A stretch of 64,000 bases of DNA, from contig NZ_LS991317.1 in the NCBI RefSeq assembly GCF_900499005.1, forward strand, positions 222,737-286,736, written 5' to 3'. The position numbers were made by a program, and so were the translations under genes. The stretch is from Actinomyces culturomici. GTDB lineage: Bacteria > Actinomycetota > Actinomycetes > Actinomycetales > Actinomycetaceae. Shown here one piece after another: positions 40,238-48,183 of the stretch (its first letter is position 1; each line of letters starts with the position of its first letter). The notes beneath the pieces were generated by a model. That model searched no databases, was not told the origin of the DNA, and saw nothing but the letters and a program-made list of their open reading frames with translations.

Positions 40238-40853
40238 CGCTTCTCGCCTCGCCAGCATGCTTTCCTACCGCACCCGCAGGGTGGATTCGAAGGCTCTGCT
40301 CGACACGCCAACCATGCATGTGCATGAGAACTCGCGCCAGCGCATCCCCCCAGACAGCGGTCACCAATGTGGAGCCCATCGCAAGAGTGTTCTCCGGATC
40401 CGCCTGATCGATCGTATGCAAGTGGATGTAGAGACGAGAGAGGCCAGCAAGGGTCGATTCCGGGTTCTCTCCGATACCGATAATCACACATCCTTGCGCA
40501 TCGAGTAGACGACAGAGCTGGTTGATCTCGTCGGACTCCCCGCCCTTCGAAAGGGCGATCACGACATCATCCGACTCGATCGCGCCCATCGTGCCGTGAA
40601 GCGCATCCATGGGATGCACATACAGCCCCGGCGTACCCGAAACGGATAGGAGGTGAGCGAGCCTTCGTCCAATGGTTCCTGAAGTTCCGGATCCTACGAC
40701 GATGACCTTTCCAGCCGACGAGTCGATGAGCCGCGCCGCCTCGACCAGGCTCTCGTCGATCTGCTGCTCAACTTCCGCCACCGCATTCGCCTCGATCGAC
40801 GCACCGCGCCTTGCGATCACAAGCAGTTCCCCACTCGCGAATTCCCTAGTCAT
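40230..40853 (-). CDS. SIS-domain sugar-phosphate isomerase (KdsD/GutQ/HxlB-like)
   Basis: A 207-residue protein with one SIS domain and no CBS domains. KVIVVGSGTSGTIGRRLAHLL is the nucleotide-fold phosphate loop, and GLYVHPMDALHGTMGAI matches the HPxEAxHGDLG active-site pattern of arabinose-5-phosphate isomerases, followed by DDVVIALSKGGESDEI. Known: KdsD/GutQ interconvert ribulose-5-P and arabinose-5-P. Context with an importer and FGGY kinase implies catabolism. It overlaps the ABC ATPase gene by ATGA. Confidence 0.85.
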   Translation of the reverse strand: MTREFASGELLVIARRGASIEANAVAEVEQQIDESLVEAARLIDSSAGKVIVVGSGTSGTIGRRLAHLLSVSGTPGLYVHPMDALHGTMGAIESDDVVIALSKGGESDEINQLCRLLDAQGCVIIGIGENPESTLAGLSRLYIHLHTIDQADPENTLAMGSTLVTAVWGDALARVLMHMHGWRVEQSLRIHPAGAVGKHAGEARSDG

Positions 40854-42409
40854 TCTTTCCCCTCGATTTGCGTATCGCCGTCGCGATATTCGCCCCAGGC
40901 GAGCCTTCTCAGCTGCGAGATATCCAGCGACCCGGCGGGTACCGGTCCGGCGACAACTTGACCGTCCGAGAAGACGAGCACCTGATCGGCGACTTCCAGA
41001 ATCTCCTCCTCTTCGGAGGAAACCATCACGATGGCCCTCCCATCGGCATGAGCGAGCCGCTTGAGGATCTGGTGGATCTCACTCTTGGCCCCAATATCAA
41101 CGCCCTTGCTCGGCTCGTCGAGCAGGAGAACCTCAGGATCCTGAACAAGGGCTTTCGCCAGCAGAACCTTCTGCTGGTTACCACCTGAGAGAGAAGTGAT
41201 TGGCTGCGTCGGATCGCCCTTGAGTCGTAGGGAGTCGAGAACATCCGACGCTTCCGTTTCCATCTTCTTTCGGCTCAGCGCCCCCGACTTCGAGAATCGA
41301 CTCAAGACTGGCAGAGCAGTGTTCAGATAGCTGTTCATCTGCGGAACGATGCCATCACTCTTCCTCTCCTCAGTGAGAAAGGCGATGCCGTGCTCCATCG
41401 CGTCACGGGGAGTCCGAGGAAGAAATGCACTACTTCCGATCTCGACGGAACCCGTCGAGGCAGGATCTATGCCTGCGATCGCGCGCAATGCCTCGGACCT
41501 ACCCGAACCTCCCAGACCGTAGATGCCGAGGATCTCAGCCGAACGAACATCGAAGCTCACGCCCTTCAATCGTCGGTTTCTAAGATCCCGAACTGACAGG
41601 ACACGATCGTGCGGAAGACCGACAGACTCTTGGACGTCCGTCTGAAGGTTCTTCTCGTATCCTTCACCTGCGATCGCGGCAACAATACGGTGCCGATCCG
41701 CAGTCTCGACGGCCGCGTCGATGATGATCCGGCCATTCATCAGCGCCACGATCCGGTCGGCGACTCCATAGAGCTCATCGAGCTTGTGGTTGACGATGAG
41801 AACTCCGATGTTGCGCTCCCTCGCGAGTTGCCGAATATACGCGAGGAGCTCCGTCACTTGATCACCTTCGAGCGCCGTCGTCGGCTCGTCTAGAAGAAGG
41901 TACTTCGTCTCCCGACTCGATGCGATCGCTATTTCGAGGAGCTGACGCACTGCAACGGGGTAGGCGGATACCCGCTTCTCCGGATCGATATCCAGACCGA
42001 AGGAGTCGAGGAGGTCCTTGGCTTCGCGAAGCATCTCCTCTTGCTTTAGAAGTCGTGCCGCATTCTTCTTCTCTCTACCAAGCCAAACGTTCTGGGCGAC
42101 CGTGAGATTCCCGAGCAAAGAGAGTTCCTGATAGACCGTCGATACTCCGTGGGCGATGGCCTCCGACGGCGAGGAGAATGCGACGGACTCACCGTCGATC
42201 GTGAGGGTCCCAGACGATTGTCGATGCGCCCCTGAAAGGACCTTGAGCAGCGTCGACTTCCCGGCACCATTGTGCCCTACGAGCCCAACGATCTCTCCGG
42301 GTGCAATTGCCAGGGAGACGCCCAGGAGCACTTGAACACCCGAGTAGTCCTTTCGGATATCGCGTGCAGCGAGCCCTACGGCGCCCCTGGGCATCTCCTC
42401 CGCAGTCAT
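40850..42409 (-). CDS. RbsA-type sugar ABC transporter ATPase (two ATPase domains)
   Basis: A 519-residue tandem ATPase. Domain 1: Walker A GLVGHNGAGKSTLLKVL (about 41-57), Q-loop VYQELSLLGNLTV, Walker B YLLLDEPTTAL. The domain 1 signature VSAYPVAVRQLLEIA is degenerate, as usual in RbsA. Domain 2: GIYGLGGSGRSEALR (degenerate Walker A), intact LSGGNQQKVLLAKAL and VLLLDEPSKGVDIGAKSEI. This asymmetry is typical of the CUT2 group for monosaccharides. It starts 5 bases after the binding-protein stop. Confidence 0.93.
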   Translation of the reverse strand: MTAEEMPRGAVGLAARDIRKDYSGVQVLLGVSLAIAPGEIVGLVGHNGAGKSTLLKVLSGAHRQSSGTLTIDGESVAFSSPSEAIAHGVSTVYQELSLLGNLTVAQNVWLGREKKNAARLLKQEEMLREAKDLLDSFGLDIDPEKRVSAYPVAVRQLLEIAIASSRETKYLLLDEPTTALEGDQVTELLAYIRQLARERNIGVLIVNHKLDELYGVADRIVALMNGRIIIDAAVETADRHRIVAAIAGEGYEKNLQTDVQESVGLPHDRVLSVRDLRNRRLKGVSFDVRSAEILGIYGLGGSGRSEALRAIAGIDPASTGSVEIGSSAFLPRTPRDAMEHGIAFLTEERKSDGIVPQMNSYLNTALPVLSRFSKSGALSRKKMETEASDVLDSLRLKGDPTQPITSLSGGNQQKVLLAKALVQDPEVLLLDEPSKGVDIGAKSEIHQILKRLAHADGRAIVMVSSEEEEILEVADQVLVFSDGQVVAGPVPAGSLDISQLRRLAWGEYRDGDTQIEGKE

Positions 42410-42414
42410 TCTGA

Positions 42415-43446
42415 TCAGCCAACCTCTCCTGCACCCGGCGTCTGCCCGGAGACGAACATCTTCAGAGGCCGGAGAATTTCGGTCTCCACGGTCTCACCCT
42501 TGACATACATCGCGATCTGCTCAACGACTCTCTTGCCGTAGTCCGCGGGCTCCTGAGCGACGCAAGCGGGATACGTGTCGGTGAGCGGAACCTCGGGCGC
42601 GCAGAACCCATAGACCTTCACGTCACGACCGGAAGCCTTGACTGCTTCGAGCGCGCCTTGCGCCGCCGGACCTGTCGACGCGAAGATGACGTTGAGATCA
42701 GGATTTCCCTGAAGCATGTCGGTCGTGACATTGAGAGAGTCAGTCGCCTTGACATTGCCGTCGACCTCGGCGACGACCTTGGCATTGGCATCCGCCGCGA
42801 TTGCCTCCTTGAAGCCCTCATCTCGGATGACGACCGGCACTTCATCGGGCTCAGTGACGAAGCCGATCGTTAGCTTCGCATCCGCTCCCATGTCTTCGAG
42901 CACCTTCTTCGCGGTGTCGACGCCGCCGGCTTTGTTGTCAGCGCCGAGGTACTGGATAATCGTCGCATTCTGCGCCTTCAAGGCGTCCTCATTCACGATG
43001 ACATTCACTGTGAATACCGGGACTCCAGCATCGTTCGCCTCTCGAACGATTGCGGCAGCGGGTTCCGACTTGACCGGATTGAGGGCGATCGCGCACGGCG
43101 ACTTCTGAAGAGCCGCCTCCGCCTGAGCGAGTTGCTGAGCGTCATCATCGCCCGCGATTTGCACCTCGGCCTTGAAACCGTTGTCCGCAGCTGCGGTTTC
43201 GAAGCCTTCCTTCATCGCGACGTAGTAGGGGTTGGTCTGATTCGGCAGCAGCACGGCGATGAGCGGAGAATCGCCCTTGCATGAATCAGGAAGTGCGGCC
43301 ATCGTTCCGGATTCGCTCGAACCGGACGCCGCAGTGTCGGACTTCGAGCCAGTGCCGGTATCGATCGCACCGCTGCATCCCGTAAGTGCCAGCGCGAAGA
43401 CGGCTAGCGGAGTGACGAGCGCAACCTTCGTCATTGAAGTTCTCAT
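42415..43446 (-). CDS. Sugar-binding lipoprotein, RbsB/periplasmic-binding type I family
   Basis: A 343-residue secreted lipoprotein with lipobox LTGC (Cys24) and a Ser/Thr/Gly linker. The core PLIAVLLPNQTNPYYVAMKEG and GFKAEVQIAGDDDAQQLAQAEAAL is the RbsB-type opening. The PVKSEPAAAIVREANDAGVPVFTVNV hinge follows the usual NPxxxxAxxxxVxxAxxAGIPV pattern. Monosaccharide specificity is not predictable. Two Cys pairs (Cys56/Cys97, Cys273/Cys283 region) could form disulfides. Strong aaggag before ATG 43446. Confidence 0.9.
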   Translation of the reverse strand: MRTSMTKVALVTPLAVFALALTGCSGAIDTGTGSKSDTAASGSSESGTMAALPDSCKGDSPLIAVLLPNQTNPYYVAMKEGFETAAADNGFKAEVQIAGDDDAQQLAQAEAALQKSPCAIALNPVKSEPAAAIVREANDAGVPVFTVNVIVNEDALKAQNATIIQYLGADNKAGGVDTAKKVLEDMGADAKLTIGFVTEPDEVPVVIRDEGFKEAIAADANAKVVAEVDGNVKATDSLNVTTDMLQGNPDLNVIFASTGPAAQGALEAVKASGRDVKVYGFCAPEVPLTDTYPACVAQEPADYGKRVVEQIAMYVKGETVETEILRPLKMFVSGQTPGAGEVG

Positions 43447-43495
43447 CAGGTTCTCCTTTTCGTTGTGTGATGAGTTCCCGCGATTCGAAAGCCGC

Positions 43496-44506
43496 TCAAG
43501 CGGCCTTCGCTTCCGGATCCGATGGCCTCTGTTCTACGAGGCCCCCGGTCTTCCTCCAGAAGAGGAGCTTCTTGAGGCCGCCCTTGTTGGTGTCAAGGAG
43601 CACACCACCGAGGATGATCACCCCGATGACAAGGGGCTGCCAGTAGGAATCAACGCCGATCACGTTCATTCCGTTTGAGACTTCCGCGATGAGCAGCGAT
43701 CCAATGAACGCGCCGAGAATCGTGCCAACACCACCGAAGAGGGAGACCCCGCCGACTACGGCGGAGGCGATCGAGTAGAACTGCTCCGTGCCCGAACCAG
43801 CAGTCGGATACCCGACCATGAGGCGGGATGTTGTGATGATTCCGCCGAATGCCGAACAGATTCCAGAGATCACATAGACGAGAATCGTGTTCTTCGCAAT
43901 TGAGACGCCTGCTAGACGCGCTGTTTCTCGGTTGCCACCGATCGCGTAGATATGCACTCCTGTAGCGGTCTTCTTGAGGAGGAAGCCAACAAGGAGAGCC
44001 GCGATGACAACCATGATGATCGGCACCGGAATTCCGAAGATCGAACCGCGTCCGAAGAAGGCGAACAGCGGTTCGGTCACGGTGACCGACTTGGCCTGCG
44101 TAAGAATCTTCGGAATCGATGCCGAGATACCGAACGTCGCGAATGTGACGATGAAGGGCGGCATGTGCCCGTAATGGATGATGCACCCGTTGAAGACACC
44201 GACGAGTGCGCCGACAACAATCGCGACGAGGGCGCCCGCCCACCATGGGATTCCCGCCTTCATCGCCAACGCCGCGATCATCCCAGTCAGGGCGATGTTT
44301 GAACCGACTGAAAGGTCAATTCCCCCGGTGAGAAGGACGCATGCCTGCCCAACGGCGAGGAAGGTGACGACAGACCCATTGAGTAGCAGGACGGAGAGAT
44401 TACTCGTCGTCCGAAACTCGGGCGATATCGACCCCATGACGAGGGCGACGATCACAACGACGATGAAGACTCCCAGCTCTTGTGGAACGCGGCGCCGTTT
44501 CAGCAT
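43496..44506 (-). CDS. RbsC-type sugar ABC transporter permease
   Basis: A 336-residue membrane protein with 9-10 helices. VLLTGGIDLSVGSNIALTGM and GVHIYAIGGNRETARLAGV (the EAA-like coupling loop of CUT2 permeases) are diagnostic. It would act as a homodimer with the ATPase and binding protein encoded next. First gene of the operon, divergent from the sorC-type regulator gene. Confidence 0.92.
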   Translation of the reverse strand: MLKRRRVPQELGVFIVVVIVALVMGSISPEFRTTSNLSVLLLNGSVVTFLAVGQACVLLTGGIDLSVGSNIALTGMIAALAMKAGIPWWAGALVAIVVGALVGVFNGCIIHYGHMPPFIVTFATFGISASIPKILTQAKSVTVTEPLFAFFGRGSIFGIPVPIIMVVIAALLVGFLLKKTATGVHIYAIGGNRETARLAGVSIAKNTILVYVISGICSAFGGIITTSRLMVGYPTAGSGTEQFYSIASAVVGGVSLFGGVGTILGAFIGSLLIAEVSNGMNVIGVDSYWQPLVIGVIILGGVLLDTNKGGLKKLLFWRKTGGLVEQRPSDPEAKAA

Positions 44507-44542
44507 CAGAACTCCTCCACTCTCGCAGCATCTTCGCTACGT

Positions 44543-44615
44543 GTGTTAAAAACACGGTATACGTTCACATATGAGACCGCAAGGTGTTTCATACCTCTCA
44601 TTTGAGCGTTATAAT
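44543..44615 (+). promoter_or_regulatory. Divergent control region of the sugar operon and its SorC-type regulator
   Basis: TATAAT at 44610-44615 is a perfect -10 for the regulator gene (start 44642). Inverted repeats present are gtgtt-aaa-aacac (44543-44555) and atgaga...tctcat (44571-44576 and 44596-44601). The second would suit a SorC tetramer site between the two promoters. No convincing -35 was found for either direction. The region is strikingly AT-rich for this genome. Confidence 0.6.
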
Positions 44616-44641
44616 TGTCGCGATGGGTCGGGGAGGACGAC

Positions 44642-45607
44642 ATGGCAGTTCGAAAGCCGAAGACGCTCGACGAGTCCGAGCTTGAGCTCATGGCCGAAGT
44701 CGCGCAGCGCTACTACCTCGACGATGAAACGAAGGTTGAGATCGCCTCCGCACTTGGCATTTCACGATTCCAAGTTGCGCGCCTATTGCAGACAGCGAAG
44801 AGGAGCGGGGTTGTACGCATCGCCATTGAGCACCCCCTGGTCGGCGACGTCGCACTCGCCCGACGTCTTCGAGCAGTCCTCGGGATCGATGAAGTGCTGC
44901 TCGTCAAAGCGTCGACCGACATCACAGTCGAGCGTCAGCGCCTGGGAGAGCGCGCTGCAGAGTTCCTTAGCACACATGCTCGCGAGGGGCAACGCGTCGG
45001 GTTCTCGTGGGGCCGAACGCTCATTCCAGTCGTCGAGGGGCTCGCGAAACTTCCGCGAATGGAGTTCGTCCAAGTAAGCGGAATGGTGGGAAACGATCCA
45101 CTCCAATCACCCATCAGCATGCTCGCCACCCTCTCGTCCAAGTCACAACTCACGACGAAGGCACTTTTCGCGCCTCTTTTCAGTTCAACTCCTCAAGTAG
45201 CCGACGCTGCGCGGCGCGAGCCCGCCGTTGCGGAAGTCCTTTCGAGTTACAACTCACTCGATGCCGCCTACCTTTCGGTCGGATCTTGGAACCCTCCAAT
45301 CAACCAGTTGGTTCAACACATGTCCGCAAGTGAAATCGACGAGCTCAACTCCTTGCACCCGGTCGCGGAGGTAGTCGGACTCTTCTTCAACGCTGACGGT
45401 GACTACCTCCATACATCGTTGAATGATCGAAGGATCTCGATCAGCGTCGATCAACTCCGCGATACGAACGAGGTGGTGGCGGTTGCCGGCGAAATCGGAA
45501 AAGCAAGAGCGATTGAAGCGATCGCCCGTTCAGGAGTGATCACCGCTCTCGTCACAACGGACGAGGTCGCATACGACATCCTCGAGCGGGACCGCGGGCA
45601 GCGATAA
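44642..45607 (+). CDS. SorC/DeoR-like sugar-binding transcriptional regulator
   Basis: A 321-residue regulator. The N-terminal helix-turn-helix is VAQRYYLDDETKVEIASALG / ISRFQVARLLQTAKRSGVVR, standard for the SorC family. The C-terminal sugar-phosphate domain includes GFSWGRTLIPVVEGL (the GxxWG phosphate loop) and VVAVAGEIGKARAIEAIARSG. The effector is probably the phosphorylated sugar made by the neighbouring FGGY kinase. ATG 44642 is preceded by ggggaggac. Confidence 0.9.
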   Translation: MAVRKPKTLDESELELMAEVAQRYYLDDETKVEIASALGISRFQVARLLQTAKRSGVVRIAIEHPLVGDVALARRLRAVLGIDEVLLVKASTDITVERQRLGERAAEFLSTHAREGQRVGFSWGRTLIPVVEGLAKLPRMEFVQVSGMVGNDPLQSPISMLATLSSKSQLTTKALFAPLFSSTPQVADAARREPAVAEVLSSYNSLDAAYLSVGSWNPPINQLVQHMSASEIDELNSLHPVAEVVGLFFNADGDYLHTSLNDRRISISVDQLRDTNEVVAVAGEIGKARAIEAIARSGVITALVTTDEVAYDILERDRGQR

Positions 45608-45711
45608 CGCAACGCCCTCCATGCCACACCATGTGGTCACCCGGGGTGCCCTATTGCGTAGGCTCTTGACCCCTAAGCGCCCAAACTCCTCCGATTGATT
45701 GGAAGACACGC

Positions 45712-46941
45712 GTGTCTCATCCCTCCCTCTACGCGTTCGGCTCCCCGGAGCACCTCCCCTGGCTCAAGGCGCAGCGCGCGGTGCTCGTCTCCTTCTACAC
45801 GCCCGCAGTGGTCGACGAGGGTGCCGGCTACTACTGGCTCGATGCGGACGGCCGACCCCTCGCATCGAAGGGCGCGCAGCTCTGGCTCAACGCCCGCATG
45901 CTCCACTGCTTCTCGATCGAGTCCGTGCTCGGGAATCCAAGAGCGCGCGCGATTGCCGAGCACGGGGTCAACTATCTGCTCGGCGCGGGCCTAGATGCCA
46001 GATTTGGCGGATGGTGCTCGATCGTGGGTGGCGCGGCCCCCGATGATCGCAAGGAACTCTACGGGCAGGCGCATGTCCTCCTCGCTTCTTCCTCGGCGCT
46101 GCGCGCTAACATCGCCCGAGCCGACGAGCTCTTGGAGTTGGCGCTTGCGAACATCGAGCGCTTCTGGGTGGAGGAGGACGGCCGCGGTATCGAGGCCTTC
46201 GATCGCTCGTATGCAGTTGCCGAGGACTACCGCGGGCAAAACGCCAACATGCACCTGACTGAGGCGCTCATCGCGACCTTCGATGCGACCGGGGAGGAGC
46301 GCTGGCTCTCCCGCGCCGAGCGCATCGCCCGGTCGATCGCCGGCGGAGCTGCCGAGGACCGCGACGGCGCGTGGCGGCTCAACGAGCACTTCAACTCCCG
46401 CTGGAGCCCGATTCCCGACCACAATGTCGACGATCCTCGGCATGCGTTCCGACCCTACGGGTCACAGCCCGGCCACTGGCTCGAATGGGCGAAGCTACTG
46501 TGCCAGCTGCGCGCCCGCGGGGTCGAGGGCGCGTGGACGCTGAGCGCAGCGAAGCGACTCTTCCACGGCGCCTTCACCGACGCCTGGGGGCCGAATGGCG
46601 GTTTCTGCTACACGGTCGACTGGGACGGCACGCCGGTCGTCCCGGAGAAGTACTGGTGGGCGGAAGCCGAGGCGATCGGCGCGGCTGCCTACCTCGCCGA
46701 GCTCACCGGTCAACGCGAGTACGCAGACACCTACTCGCTCCTGTGGGAGTGGACGGACACTCACCTCATCGACAGGGTGAAGGGTGGCTGGTTCCACGAG
46801 CTGTCCGTAGCGAATGCTCCGACCGCCTTCACCTGGGACGGGAAGCCCGACCTCTACCACGCCTACCAAGCGACCCTCTACGGCTTCACGACGGCCGCCT
46901 CCGGCTTCTTCACGCCGCACGTCGTCCCATCATCCGTCTGA
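45712..46941 (+). CDS. AGE-family (N-acylglucosamine 2-epimerase/aldose-ketose isomerase) protein
   Basis: A 409-residue (alpha/alpha)6-barrel protein. GAQLWLNARMLHCFSIESVL, QNANMHLTEALIATFDATGE, WRLNEHFNSRW and RPYGSQPGHWLEWAKLL carry the Arg, Glu and His residues of the AGE/YihS active site. The overall pattern is nearer to mannose or sulfoquinovose isomerases (YihS, mannose isomerase) than to GlcNAc epimerases. GTG start at 45712 with ggaag upstream. GC content is back to the genome norm here. Confidence 0.87.
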   Translation: MSHPSLYAFGSPEHLPWLKAQRAVLVSFYTPAVVDEGAGYYWLDADGRPLASKGAQLWLNARMLHCFSIESVLGNPRARAIAEHGVNYLLGAGLDARFGGWCSIVGGAAPDDRKELYGQAHVLLASSSALRANIARADELLELALANIERFWVEEDGRGIEAFDRSYAVAEDYRGQNANMHLTEALIATFDATGEERWLSRAERIARSIAGGAAEDRDGAWRLNEHFNSRWSPIPDHNVDDPRHAFRPYGSQPGHWLEWAKLLCQLRARGVEGAWTLSAAKRLFHGAFTDAWGPNGGFCYTVDWDGTPVVPEKYWWAEAEAIGAAAYLAELTGQREYADTYSLLWEWTDTHLIDRVKGGWFHELSVANAPTAFTWDGKPDLYHAYQATLYGFTTAASGFFTPHVVPSSV

Positions 46942-47116
46942 GGCCGCAAAACGTTGGCGCCCCACGTCGCGACTGATACCCGCTGCACCCTTGAGAGAGC
47001 CTGAGTTCACGTCCGACATGTGTAGTTCGATGAAACCTAAGCGGATGAGAACCGTGTAAGGCTCGACGCCTACTCAAAGTGCACCGGGTGGTACCTAGTC
47101 CCTTTCCCCGGACCGC

Positions 47117-48118
47117 TCAGTGCTCGGCATCGCGGGAGGCGAGAAGGCGCTTCGCCCACTCGACCTGGTGGAGCCACTGGTAGGCGGCCCCGCCCTCGTG
47201 CGTGTTGAAGCGGTGGACGTCGATGTCGGCGGTCGGCGCCGCCCCTCCGGCCGCCCCCCACCAGTTGCGCGCCGCGAAGACGGACGAGGGCGGGGCGATG
47301 GTGTCGAGGAGGGCGGTGGAGAACAGCGCGGGCGCGATCGCCCTCCGTCCGACGATCACCGTGTCGAAGTAGGAGAGCGTGCGGAACACCATGTCCGCCC
47401 GGTCGCGGAACACTGAGAGGTAGCGGACGACCTCGTCGTAGGGGGTGCCCTCGGTGAGGCCGACAGAGCGGGGGAAATCGCTCATGAAGGGGACGTCGGG
47501 CATCGCCCCGACAACCCGGTGATTGAGGGAGGCGGCTGCGATCGCGAGCGCCCCGCCCTGGGATCCGCCCGTCACGAGGATGCGCGAGGCGTCGACCTGC
47601 GGGAGAGCCGCGGCGGCCTCGACCGCGTGATGGGCGTCGACGTAGAGGCGCCGGTAGTAGTGGTCGCGGGGATCCTCGATCCCGCGGGTCATGAAGCCCT
47701 GATCGCCGTAGCCCGACCCGCGCGGGTCCGGGGTCGCTCCCCCGTTCCCCCAGGTGCCGCCCTGGCCGCGCGAGTCCATGAAGAAGTGGGCGAATCCGGC
47801 GCTCGCCCAGTCGAGGTGGTCGACGGGAAGACCGCGACCTCCGCCGTACCCCTGGTACTGGACGATCGTCGGAAGCGGGCGGTTCGCGTCCGCCGGGACC
47901 ACGAGCCACGCCCGGATCGGATCCGAAGCCTGGGAAGGAGACGTCGAAGACCTCGAGCGTGACGAGCGGACATTCGGCCCGCTCGATCGTGAGGAACGAG
48001 GGGTCGAAGGGGTTCTCCTCAAGGGTCGAGGCCCAGAAGTCGTCGAAATCCTGGGGCTCCGCCCGCTCGGGCCTGTAGCCCCGGAGCTCCTCGAGGTCCA
48101 TGTCGTATCGGGTCGGCA
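47117..48118 (-). pseudogene. Acetylxylan esterase/cephalosporin-C deacetylase, frameshifted
   Basis: Two frames together encode one esterase. Codons from ATG 48118 give PTRYDMDLEELRGYRPERAE through FDVSFPGFGSDP, where relatives continue PIRxWLVVP; that continuation, IRAWLVVPADANRP, lies in another frame and runs to the stop at 47117. The catalytic parts are intact downstream: TGGSQGGALAIAA (Ser nucleophile) and THEGGAAYQ (His). The switch falls in a tandem ggatc ggatc (47914-47924). One more 5-base unit would restore the frame. Known role: removes acetyl groups from xylan oligomers. Real mutation, phase-variable switch or sequence error. Confidence 0.85.
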
Positions 48119-48183
48119 TCGTCCAACTCCGTTCCGTCGGATGCGGCGCGGCGGGCGGCCGATGCCGTCCGCCGCGCGTCGCA

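Noticed and set aside
46942-47116. Possible tRNA or small RNA in the gap after the AGE-family gene
   Set aside because: No cloverleaf arms or CCA-adjacent acceptor stem could be built. The 175 bases hold no convincing feature on either strand.
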